Shown: positions 54,258-64,000 of the stretch, in pieces | Layout of the letters: each line of letters opens with the position of its first letter | Numbering within the stretch: the stretch's first letter is position 1 | Translations under genes and position numbers: made by a program | The notes under the pieces: generated by a model | What the model was told of the DNA's origin: nothing | The model's database searches: none | The model's input: the letters and a program-made list of their open reading frames with translations, nothing else | Assembly: GCA_016271365.2 (NCBI GenBank) | Contig: CM028132.1 | Span: forward strand, 1,188,155,001-1,188,219,000 | DNA: 64,000 nucleotides | Source: Neoceratodus forsteri | Taxonomy: Eukaryota > Chordata > Ceratodontiformes > Ceratodontidae | Direction of reading: 5' to 3'

Positions 54258-57060
54258 CAAGGGTACATTTTTCTGGAAACAGTAACCACCTCTCTTCATA
54301 CCTTCTTAATCTTGAACATTCATGTTAAATCAGTGGTTGAAAATGTATTTGACAACAATGGCCTATGTTGGTAGTAAAATCATGTCCTACAACGTAAATG
54401 GCATAAACAACCTGATTAAGAGAAAACAAGTCCTTAAGGTCATTAGCTCCCAATGGTGTGATGTCATCTTCCTGTAGGAATCTCACCTCCCCCCCAGGAA
54501 GTGTTAAAACTTAAAACCAAAGCCTTGCCTAATTTGTCTCATGCCTCCCTGGAGAGGGGAAGGAAAAGGATTGAGGTAATACTGCTCTCGGCCGCTTTCC
54601 CTTTTGAAGAAATGGAGGATGTGGTAGACCCGGGGGCTTGATACGTTATGGTTATAGGCAGGGTTCAGAAAACCCTGGTGACATTAGTGAATGTGTATGC
54701 ACCCACTGGCTCTCCACTGAGCTTCTACTTCTCTGTGGTACAGCAAATAGTGGAAAAGGCCACGGGCATGCAAATAGTAGGGGGAGGGAGCTGGAATTTG
54801 ATTTTTAATAGATCCCTCGACACTACTTTGCAGATCCCAAATCCTAATACAAAAACAGCTCGCTTATTTGGGAAATTACTGGCGGATCTGGGACTGGCAG
54901 ATGTTTGGCAAGTGAAATACCCCCAGTCCAAGGATTATACATATTTCTCACCCAGGTTTAAGATCTTCTTCAGACTGGATATATTTTTTGCTTATACAAA
55001 GGATATGTTCTCACTTGCCTGTATGTGGGTGGGTACCTCCACTCTCTCTGATCATCAGCTGATCTTCCTCAAAGTCTGCCTTTCGGTACCGTGGAAGACT
55101 ACTCATTGGAGGCTGAACGTGTCATTACTCAGGGACCAAGAAACTGTTACCAAAATTAAAAATATTATTAAACGTACATTAAAACTTAATGATAAACCAG
55201 GGACTGCCCCTCAGATTTGGTGGGACACTGTGAAAGCAATGGTCAGGGGGAACTCATTTCGATTGCTGCACACAAGAAAAAAGCTAGACAGAAACAGTTA
55301 GAGGAGTTATTGCAACAGCTGAGGTCAGCTGAGACTGAGCAGAAGCAGAAGTGGTCCAAATAAAATGATGTAGAACTAAAATGCCGGAAAGTTAGAATTC
55401 AGGACATACAGAGGGCTGAAACAGAAAAAGCCCTCAGTACCTAAAACAGAGGTACTACAAGGGGGGGGCTAGAGCGACCAAGTTTCTGGCCTTCTGCCTC
55501 AAACAGCAGGCAGCCAGGGCCACCATTACCAAAATTAAATATCCCATTACTGAGCAGGTGACCCACAGAGGGGAACAGATTGCAGACGCCTTTGTGTCTT
55601 ATTACATGCACTTATATCAACCTCAAACTGAATCTCCCCTACTTTACAAGATCAAATTCCTATGGGCATTAGACCTTCCATCCCTGTCCCATGAACAGGG
55701 ACAGTCTCTTATTGCTCCCATATCTCAGCCTGAAATAGCAACCACTATAAAAAATCTTAAACCAAGCAAATGCCCTGGCCCCGATGGCTTTGGAAGAGAG
55801 TTTTATAAGGTGTTCCTTTGGGAAACTGTGCCCTCTTACAGGACGTTTATTTGGAAATTTGGGAAGAGGGGGAACCTTGCCACCATCATGGCACAATGCC
55901 ACCATAACAGTACTTCAAAAATCTGGTAACGACCCCACAAACTAAATCTGTTTGAAATGCCACCATTAACCCTCACATACACCTGTTAACGGTGGCATTT
56001 CAAACAGATTTAGTTTGGGCAGGGCCAATCGTCATGGTTGTTCCCTGTCACCCCTCTTCTTGCCCTATATATATTGAGCCCCCAGCTAAGGCGATTCGAG
56101 ACGACATGGCCATTGAGGGGGTGGAGGTGGGGGCACTATTCAGAAGCTCTCCCTATATGCAGGCAATGTCCTATTATACCTCTCCCACCCAGAGACCTCA
56201 ATCCCCAGGATTTGGGCCCTCCTTGGGGAGTTGGCTCACTTGCAGGCTACACGCTTAATAGGATGAAAATGGAGGTGCTCTGTTTTTATTGCAACTCTTC
56301 ATCTGACATACGACACTTGCTCCCCCTCAATTGGAACGCTTCCAAAATTAAGTACTTGGGCACACAGATCCATAAAAACCTAGGTAAATTATTCTCTGTT
56401 AACTTTGACCCGGTAATCTCCCAACTCTTGTCAAGACATCACCAGATGGTCCTTTCTTCACTTCCCATTGTACTCCCACATCTGATCTGTAACCATGAAT
56501 GTGCTGCCCAGATTCCTGTACCTCTTCCAGTGTTTGCCTCTACACATCCCGAAGTCACAGTTTCAAACCTGGAGACCAATTCTAACTAAGTACATTTGGA
56601 ATTCAAAGAGACCCCGAATTAAATATACAATTATGCAATCTGAAAAAATATATGTCGGTAGAGCACTCCCAGAGCTAGAGGAGTATTACTTAGCCTCTCA
56701 CTTGAAGGCAGCCCTTCTATGGTCGACAACAGCATATCAGACTAACTGAAAACAGATGGAGGTGGGTGAGGAAGGAGGCCTGCCCTTGGGTGCCAGTGTG
56801 ATGGACCCTTCGTTTAAAACTAAAATTTAGGACATTTCCCTCATAGCAGTGTGAAACATGTTATGGGCTACATATAGAACATAGGAAAAATACAAACTCT
56901 CATCCTCACTATGGCCCCTTCAGTTGTTTGCATGGCATGAGTCCTTTTTGCCATCCAAGATGGATCCATACTTTCCAAAGATGGACAAGGCAGGAACTGT
57001 GCTACCCAGGCCAATTGATATCGGGCGGGGCAATTCTAGATTTTCAAACAGTTAACTCAT
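54258..57060 (+). pseudogene. L1 ORF2: endonuclease, deleted RT and part of C terminus
   Basis: KIMSYNVNGINNLIKRKQVL (about 54385) starts the endonuclease; LVTLVNVYAPTGSPLSFYFS, TYFSPRFKIFFRLDIFF and STLSDHQLIFLKV follow (54648-55080). KCPGPDGFGREFYKVF (about 55775) begins RT. The segment then collapses at a palindrome (55939-56016) and resumes after the usual RT core blocks as PLLALYILSP. The catalytic YADD-type motif reads YAGN (about 56150). C-terminal KYIWNSKRPRIKYTI (about 56590) continues to about 57060. Dead copy. Confidence 0.85.
55939..56016. repeat. 32-bp-arm palindrome at an RT deletion point
   Basis: Arms 55939-55970 and 55985-56016 are inverted copies (31 of 32 bases) around a 14-base loop. 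They sit where several hundred bases of RT are missing from the L1. Confidence 0.95.
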
Positions 57061-57199
57061 TCAGGCTTAGATGCGCCTGTAGGTTGCATGTGAAAGCATA
57101 GCCACTCAGGCCAATAATGCCTGTAGACGTACTTAGCTGACTTACACTCAGACCTGGAAACGTCTGAGGAAGTCAGCAGTTTTTACCGAAATATTGAAC

Positions 57200-57800
57200 A
57201 AAACAAATTGCTTAGAATTGATTGCAAAGCACCGTTAGAAAGGTAATTTCGCGCTGCTAATACTTTGTGTCTATCATGTATACTTTAGGAGTTATTCTCA
57301 TTTGTTTAAGGTATGGTGTGCATGGCTGACATCTGTCTTTCATGCCTCACCTGAGCACCTTGAATAAATCTGAAAAAAAAAACACAGTTGTCTTGTATTC
57401 CAGCTAGTATAAAATAAAAACTAAATGGATTACAATTGATTGCATAGCACTGTTAGAAAGGTAATTTTGTGCTGAACAATGTTGCCACTGATACTTTGTG
57501 TTTACCACATATACTTTAGGAGTTATACGCATTTGCTTAAGGTATGGTGTGCATGGCTGACATTTGTCTCTCAAGCCTCACCTAAGCACATTGAAAAAAT
57601 CTGAAAAAAACACAGTTTTTCAGTATTTCAGCTAGTATAAAATAAAAAGCAAATTGATTACAACTGAATGCATAGCATCACTGGAAAGGTAATGTTGTGC
57701 TGAACAACTTTGCCACTTGTACATTGTGTGTAGCACTTATGGTTCAAGAGGTATTCACATTTGTTTGTGGCATGCTGATTATGGCTTGATTTTGCTTAGA
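57200..57800. repeat. Tandem repeat, unit about 218-228 bp, nearly three copies
   Basis: The word GRAAAGGTAAT recurs at about 57237, 57455 and 57683; each copy also holds GGTATGGTGTGCATGGCTGA-like and AACACAG words and a TAAAATAAAA end. Not recognised; satellite-like. It lies between L1 ORF2 and the next LINE. Confidence 0.85.
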
Positions 57801-57934
57801 AAGGCCCAGGATGCAGAGCTAAGAGTATACAGGGCACAAGTGGTGGAAGTCTCAAAGTGCTCTTGTGCTGTGAATGAGTTAAAGAAGTCTTTGCATTAAA
57901 TAACTCGGACCACCTTGTTTTCTTACAATTGTGA

Positions 57935-60900
57935 ACATATATTACACATCTTTTATTTATTTATTAGCTTTTGTTTACTGGGTAGGCACACTAGACAAAG
58001 GAATGCCTATTTTCAGGTGCGACCCGGGAGATTACAGGAGTATGATATACAAACAGAGCAAAGGATTGACAATACTGTAAAAGTACCATCAAAGAACATA
58101 GTACTATAAGGCAGGTAATGATTGTTACAGACAATCACATACTTCAAATGTAAGAACAAGTAAACATTATTTCATTTAAAAGAAATATTACAAGCATAAG
58201 TTTTCATATACTGAGGAGTGCAAGTGCTGAGGAGGGGGCATATGGGGCAGATAGTGTCCCCATAAAAGGTATGAGGGGGAGGCAGAGGACCAGGAAGGAG
58301 GAAGGTATAATCAGGGGTACAAAGCAGGGGTAGGGGAAGACAGGCGACCTAGGAATAGTTACAGGCAGAGGCAGACTTCAGGTGCAGCCAGAGGGAGCTC
58401 TTAAAGATGGGGTGTGTAGAGGAATATCTGATGGTTGCAGGTAGGGTATTCCAGAACCTAGGGGCACAAACAGAGTATGAGTTTTTGGGACTAAGAGGGG
58501 GTGCGAGTCAGCTGATCTTAGTTGGTATGAAGGTAGAGCAGGCTGAAGGAATTTAGACAGGGCAGGAGGGGTGGTACTGTAGACAATTTTGTCTATAAAG
58601 CAGCCCAAAGCAGATGAGCGGTAATTACACAAGGACAACCAGTGCAGTTGATTGTATAAATTGCAGTGATGCGTGAATCAATGGACAGCAAGGGCAAAGT
58701 GGCAGATATTATTATAGGCCATGTCCCATTTTGCAAGGCTGGATTTTGCTGCGAGAGTAAAGGTTATCAGACCATAACTAAGGGAGGGGAGGAATAAGCC
58801 TTTAGCAAGGGCAAGTCATGCAGCTGCAGTGAGGGATCCACGGGCCTGATATGCAAGTCCAAGTTTGATATTTGTGACCCTGCAGACATTTTGGATGTGT
58901 AGGGACAGATCTAACTGGGGGTCAAGGGTGACTCCCAGGTATTTAAAGGAGCATGTAGTACCAACTGGGGCACTGCCAAGACTTAGAACTTTGAGTGGGA
59001 CTGTTTGAGTTTAACAGAGGAGCCAAAAAGCATGAGTTGTGTTTTCTTTAGGTTCAACACAAGCTTATTTGTCAGGAGCCATTTTTGGAGTTTGTTGAAG
59101 TCAGCTTGTAGGTTACGATTTATGGTAAGGACATCACCTGAGCTAGCGAGGAGGACCAAGTCATCACCATAGAGGGTTGGGATGCTATGAGTAGGGACCA
59201 AGGGGAAGTCATTGATGAAAAGAGAAAATAGGATAGGGCCCAGAATAGATCCCTGGGGGACACCAATGGTAACAGGGATGGGTTCCGATAGGGTTTTATT
59301 GTATTTAACAAGCTGCTGTCTGCCTGTGAGATAATCAGAAAACCAGTTCAGGGTGGGACCAACAACACCAAGAGAGTGAAGCTCAGTACAGAGTAGGGAG
59401 TGATCAAAGGCCTTGGAGAAGTCAACAAAGATGGCCCCAGTCATCATGCTCTAATCCATAGCAGTCCTAATGTCAGAGATAACATTCGGAAGGGCTGTGC
59501 TGGTGCTATGCCCTTTGCAAAAACCATGCTGCTCAGGCCATACCAGGGCATGTTTAGACAGGTAGTCCATCAGTTGCACTTCAACCACCTTTTCCAGAAT
59601 CTTGCTAACAGCAGATAGGGTGGCTATAGGGCGATAGTTTTCTATGCATTTACAGTCACCTTGCTTGAAAACAGGAACAACCTTCGCTACTTTCCATATT
59701 GCAGGAACAGTTCTTTTGGTGAGGGAGAGGTTGAGAATGTGGGATATAGGGAGCACCAGAAAGAGGGCTCCCATCTTGAGGATTTTGGGCTCAAGGCCAT
59801 TATAACCAGCACTCGTATGTGGGGAGAGGCCAGCAAAAAGCTTGTAGGTGCCACTCACTGAGATTGTCCTGAGGTAGAAGGGTGGGTGAGACAGTGAATC
59901 TGAACAATTGTGGATGGATGGGGCAAGATTGTCAGAGGTGAACAGGGAGGTGTATGCCGAGAGATAGGAGAATTGCTTATTGAAGGCATCAGCAATGGTA
60001 CAATTACTAACATCAATAATCATATCAGTGGTGTCACAATGGCTAAAACACCTGACTACAGTTTTAATAGTACACCAGAAATAATGCGTGTCATTAGCGG
60101 AAGATAGGAGAGCGGACTTGCAGTATTCACTCTTGGCATTCCATATGGCTTTTTTGCAGGAGTTGCAGAGCTACTGATATTCATGGTAGTCAGACAATGC
60201 CTTAGATGCTTTGAATTTACACCAGAGCTCATGGGCTCTCAGGAGGGAGAGCAGATCCCGATGTAACCACTTAGTGATAGTGCCTCAAACCCTCTTTCTG
60301 ACATGTGGGGCATGCATATCCTGCAGGTGAAGGAGGATATTTAGGAGATAGTCAAGAGCATATGAGGGGTCGGTGGCAGAGAGTGCAGGGGTCCAATCAG
60401 TGGTTGCAAGGTCATGAAGAATGAGAGCAGTGTCAAAGTGAGAGAAGTCTGATTTTATGAGGCACTTTAGGAGCGGAGACCCCTCAGAGGCAGTAGATGG
60501 GGGAGTGGTCAGATACGGTGTCAGGAAGGACTCCAGAGGCAGAGATCCTGTCTGGCCTGTTTGTCAGTAACCAATCAAGGAGTGTTCCTTGAGTCCCAGT
60601 GGGGTGAGTTCGCTTGGGCTCACAGATGAGCTGGGTCAGTCCAAGGGCCACAAGCTGTGGTTCATATTGTTTGACATTATCACCGGTCCAGTTTAGATTG
60701 AAGTCACCAGATATAATTCCCTCATTTGAGGCAATTTTTGGGCTAATACAGTCAAGCAGATAAGACAACCCGGTGATACCATGCTTGGGAGGGTTATAAG
60801 TGCAGATAATATGATTTTTTTTTTGGTATGCCCTAGGAGAAGAAGTCTGTGAAGGAATCTTGGGGAGAAGGGGCCTGACCCACCGAGAGCTACCCTCCTT

Positions 60901-60935
60901 GTTGACATGACTCAAAAGATTGTAAAGGGTCAAAT
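57935..60935 (-). mobile_element. L2-type LINE, 5'-truncated in endonuclease
   Basis: The 3' end at the left has an AAAT-type tail (complement at about 57950-57965) and shares its last blocks (CTCCCGGGTCG, CTAGTGT) with the plus-strand fragment ending at 35990. The coding region runs from 60933 to about 58370. It is inserted in the C-terminal part of L1 ORF2, which resumes at about 60936. Confidence 0.85.
58370..60933 (-). pseudogene. L2-type endonuclease (partial) and RT
   Basis: Endonuclease end: NEGIISGDFNLNWTGDNVKQ, LLDWLLTNRPDRISASG, DTVSDHSPIYCL (60933-60484). After a stop-filled stretch, RT: GYNGLEPKILKMG, ENYRPIATLSAVSKILEKVV (about 59640), WPEQHGFCKGHSTSTAL, GAIFVDFSKAFDHSLLCTEL (about 59430), IGVPQGSILGPILFSLFIND, catalytic TLYGDDLVLLAS (59171), where YADD is YGDD, LVLNLKKTQLMLFG. 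C-terminal blocks continue to about 58370. Inactive through stops in the middle. Confidence 0.85.
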
Positions 60936-61880
60936 CTCAATGTTATACAATGCCCTCAGAAGTTTATACAAAGATTGCACTGCCTCCTTAAAATCTAATC
61001 TAAATGACAACAAGAGGGCGACGTCCACCTTGATGATGGAGATTGGGATAAAATTTTCAACCTAGCATACAAAACAACTCACTCCCCTCTTTGGCAGGAG
61101 TTTGCATGGAAGGTCAGAATACGCTTCTTCTCTACCCCGGTAATACAAGGTAATTGGACCGCTGGCCATTCCTAGGCCTGCTGGAGACAATGCTCTGAGC
61201 CCAGTGCCCACCATTTGCATATCTTCTGGCAGTGCCCGATACTTCTGCCTTAATGGCAGCAGGTTATGGACGTGGTCCGAGATCTTTTTGTAATTAATAC
61301 CCCTCTGAATCTGACAAATATGGTACTGGGTCTACCACTTACTGAAATTTGTGTAAAGGAGCAGGTATACCTCTAAAACATTCTGCTGGCGGCCGCCCAT
61401 TAGGCCATAACCCGTAAATGGTTAAATAAAGAACCCCCACTTCTTCAGAACTGGTTCACCATAGTGCAGGACATTCAGTCAATGGAGGAACTGACTTATA
61501 GGATCAACCTAAAAACACATATCTTTGTCCGGCAATGGACCATGTGGTCAATCTGGAAGGAAATGCACCGTACTGACAATACCTAGGCGGATACCTCGGT
61601 GGGGTCAGAGTGCTCTCTCGGATTGTCTTACTCACCTTTGGTCCTCCACAACCTAGGACCCTAGTAGGATTGTAAAGCTTTGTGCAGACTTAAATATTAA
61701 GGTCTGTAATAGGTATTCTGACTAAAGTCCAGGAAAAGTATTGATGCTTGATTGTAACTGCATATGCGCATGGTCATTGTTTCAAGATGTCTGGATTATG
61801 GAATATATAGTTACTTGCCTGTAAGATATGTCATACTTGTACCCAAGTTTTCCAATCAACGTCAATTTGAAGAAAAAAAA
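60936..61880 (+). pseudogene. L1 ORF2 C-terminal end and 3' UTR
   Basis: The translation resumes with MLYNALRSLYKDCTASLKSN, YKTTHSPLWQEFAWKVRIRF and a Cys/His region (HHLHIFWQCP, about 61215), then LTYRINLKTHIFVRQWTMWS (about 61490). Several stops. The UTR ends in an A-rich tail at about 61871-61880. Confidence 0.75.
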
Positions 61881-62778
61881 GAAAGGGGTGGAGAAAATGA
61901 AGAGAGATCTGGGGAAGCTAGAGGAGTTGTCTAGGGTTTGGCAGCTGGGTTTCAGTGTCAAAAAGTGCATGGTCATGCATCTGAGATGGGGAAATCCAGG
62001 AACCATGTATAAAATTAGGAGGAGATACTTACAGTCACCAAGCAAGAAAAGGACCTCAGAGTAATCATATCTGATGATCTCAAGGTGGCAGGGTATTGTG
62101 AAGGCAGGAAGCATGGTTAGTGGGATGCTGGGGTACATAGGAAGAAGGAAATTCTAGCAGGAGAAGGGAGGTGGTGTTGCCACAGTATCGCTCACTATTG
62201 AAACCCCACATTTAGTACTGTGTCCAGTTCTGGAGGCTGCACTTCAGTAAGGACATTGACGGAGTGGAAGCAGTCCAGAACAGGGCTACCAAAATGGTGG
62301 GGTTGCACAGGAAGCCATATGAAGAGAGGCTGTGGGATCTGAACATGTACTCCCTGGAGGAGAGGAGCATGAGAGGAGAAAAGAATGAGATCTATAGGTA
62401 CCTCACAGGGGTGAACAGGGTGCAGGTAGTGGGTCTCTTTCAAAGGAGGAAAAGCACCATGACACAAGGGCATGCAGTGAAGCTGGGGAGTAGGGAGGTT
62501 AAGAGGGATGTGAGGAAATTCTTCTTCATAGAAAAGGCGGTGGATTCTTGCAACAGCTTGCCTGAAGAGGTGGTGGTGACGAAAACAGTGGGGAGCTTCA
62601 AGCATGCATGGGATAGGTACACTGGCATATTAAGTAAAGGAAAGAGAGGCAGGAGGGACGCCACTGGCCATATAGGGTCCAAGGTATTGGAATACACAAG
62701 GAAAAATGGGGCAGACTGGATGGGTCTAGCTGTCTTTTTCTGCCCTACAAATTCTGTTTCTGTGTTTCAATGTGATGA
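61881..62778 (+). pseudogene. Outer CR1 LINE, 3' segment
   Basis: VEKMKRDLGKLEELSRVWQL (about 61889) continues the RT interrupted at 19510, one base out of frame. FSVKKCMVMHLR, NRATKMVGLHRKPYEERLWD (about 62280), RSMRGEKNEIYRYLTGVN and VDSCNSLPEEVV follow. The 3' end has AATTCTGTTTCTGTGTTTCA, a worn CR1 terminal repeat. Confidence 0.85.
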
Positions 62779-62779
62779 A

Positions 62780-63640
62780 ATGGAGAACCAAGTAATAAAG
62801 TTTGCAGATGATACTAAACTGGGTGGGGTAGTGGACTGTCAGGAGAGGATAAAAAATAGAAGGACCTAGACAGAGTGGCTACCTTGGATGAAAGTTGGGA
62901 CATAAAGAAGTTTAGAGAAATGCTTAGTTCTGCATCTGGGAAGGGCATATAGGAAGGTAGACTATTATTTGAATGGGGCCCGACTAAAAGCAGTGGATAA
63001 GGAACATTCCTCTGGGGTAATTACAACAAGTAAGGAACATTCCCTTGGGGTAATTACAAAAAGTAAAGAACATTCCCTTGGGGTAATTACAACAAAGGAC
63101 CTGAAATACGGTGGCATTGTGGGTGTAGCATTGAAAAAGGCAGCAAAGATGCTGAGGTGTGTTCGACAAAGCCTTGTTAGTTAATCAAAAGAGATCATGG
63201 CTGCCATATACAGAGCATTTGTGAGACCACAAATGGAATATTGCTGCTAGTTTTGGACACCATACCACAGGAAGGAAGTGGAGAGGCTAGAGTGGTTACA
63301 AAGAAGAGTGACTAGATTGATGGGGGGGGGGGGCATGACATATAAAGATAGGTTAGCATATGTGGGAATGTTCAGTTTGGAACAAAGAAGAATGATAGAT
63401 GTTTTGATAGCCTTATTTGGGTTTAAGAAGGATCCGGAGTTGCATTTAAGGCTTGGTCTAACTCTCTGGGGCAAGAGTTTACTACAAGAAGCTGTGGCAA
63501 GCAGCGGCAGTGGGAGCAATTCAAAGGAAGTAGGAGGAAATTATTTGTTTCAGAGTGGTTGCGGAATGGAATCCCTTATTGAATAACGTAATTATTACTA
63601 AGAGGGGACTGGAGTGAGGAAAATGTTATTGAATACTGCC
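62780..63640 (+). pseudogene. LINE RT fragment (CR1/L2-group) with internal 33-bp repeats
   Basis: VIKFADDTKLGGVVDCQER (about 62795) is the catalytic block. It is followed across a stop by LNGARLKAVDKEHSSGVITT and a threefold 11-residue repeat, then VGVALKKAAKMLRCVRQSLV, IYRAFVRPQMEYCC, LEWLQRRVTRLMG and GMFSLEQRRMIDVLIALFGF. Stops and a G run (about 63323) break it. It directly follows the CR1 end at 62778. Confidence 0.75.
62997..63098 (+). repeat. 33-bp tandem repeat, three copies
   Basis: AAGGAACATTCC followed by TSTGGGGTAATTACAACAAG recurs at 62999, 63032 and 63065; each unit is 11 codons (KEHSLGVITTS) and the frame is kept. Confidence 0.9.
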
Positions 63641-64000
63641 ACTGATTAACAGGGAGATAGTCTTCATGGGCCAGAAGCCTTTTTTTGTGTTTGCTTTCAT
63701 GTGTCATATGTTCAGATTTGGCCATGGTTAATTGGTATTTAACTACGTGGTACTGCTGCTTACTGTGGCCATGTTGTAAGGTACAGCATCCCACCCTGAA
63801 AAACAAAAATAACTAGGGCTCTTTAACCTTAAATAGCTGCTGACGCGATCTGGGCAGGCAATTCATATGTGTAGTTACCTACCCTAAGAGCTCATTCAGC
63901 TATAGATTAATATTTTCTGCGCTATTTGTTTTTTTTTTCTTCTATAAAGCTTTTTACCATCGGGGCTCAGGGCAGGCAAGTTACAATCCTCCAGCAGAGG
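63641..64000. other. Unassigned end of window
   Basis: AT-rich, with a T run at about 63929. No coding region or known repeat recognised. Confidence 0.4.

Larger units (their letters stand above)
19511..61880 (+). mobile_element. L1-type LINE, complete but shattered by nested insertions
   Basis: It begins GGGACTTCTGGTG and ends in an A-rich tail (about 61871-61880). The flanks GAAAAGGGTGGAGA (19497-19510) and GAAAGGGGTGGAGA (61881-61894) are a 14-bp target duplication with one mismatch, inside a CR1. The L1's own segments are about 19511-19954, 43352-44765, 54258-57060 and 60936-61880; everything between is later insertions. The sum (about 5.6 kb) is near the intact copy at 11262-18196, allowing for an RT deletion at 55970. 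Confidence 0.85.

Noticed and set aside
57150..57200. Possible hammerhead ribozyme (CTGAGGA and CGAAA near each other)
   Set aside because: The core differs from CTGATGA and I could not draw the three stems.

Overview
This window looks like vertebrate nuclear DNA made almost entirely of old transposable elements. I see no host gene, no functional tRNA or rRNA gene, no CRISPR array and nothing prokaryotic. The mix is CR1- and L2-type LINEs, L1/Tx1-type LINEs, PIF/Harbinger DNA transposons with HARBI1-like and Myb/SANT-like proteins, a Gmr1-like gypsy element with a SCAN-type gag, and a CORE (MIR-like) SINE. That points to a large, repeat-rich vertebrate genome. The CR1 3' end and the Gmr1/Harbinger mixture make an amphibian (caecilian, salamander or frog) my best guess, but that is inference.

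Layout. 1-4647 is the right part of an autonomous Harbinger-type transposon carrying two divergent genes, each with a different Myb/SANT-like domain. 4648-9590 is a patchwork of LINE and SINE fragments, including a LINE piece with a canonical 2A-like motif. 9595-11206 is a non-autonomous relative of the Harbinger element. 11262-18196 is a full-length L1/Tx1-type LINE on the minus strand with 14-bp target-site duplications (TSDs). 18200-19077 is a CORE-SINE split by a second SINE.

19078-62778 is one nested structure. A CR1 is split by an L1 (19511-61880, 14-bp TSD with one mismatch). That L1 is split by a large, unusual LINE, called LINE-X here (19955-43351, 13-bp TSD with one mismatch, ORF1 frame kept). 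LINE-X is in turn split by a three-gene Harbinger (23693-30598), two head-to-head L2/CR1-type LINEs (30735-35990, themselves split by a SINE), a small LINE fragment and a 1.77-kb Harbinger-like MITE (38349-40119). Further along, the same L1 carries a CR1, a SINE, a retroviral-type LTR region, a Gmr1-like gypsy, a satellite-like tandem repeat and an L2-type LINE. Another degraded LINE follows at 62780-63640.

How the parts work together. The Harbinger elements are the most gene-like components. Element 2 shows the whole layout: TIR, gene B (leftward), shared promoter region, gene A (rightward), HARBI1-like transposase (leftward), TIR. Element 1 repeats the gene A/gene B pair in the opposite orientation, and its gene A is open to the window edge with conserved splice sites. 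A Harbinger with two different Myb/SANT proteins rather than one is the best candidate for something undescribed here. Almost every other coding sequence carries stops or frameshifts. Calls rest on reading translations and repeats by eye; no database search was run.
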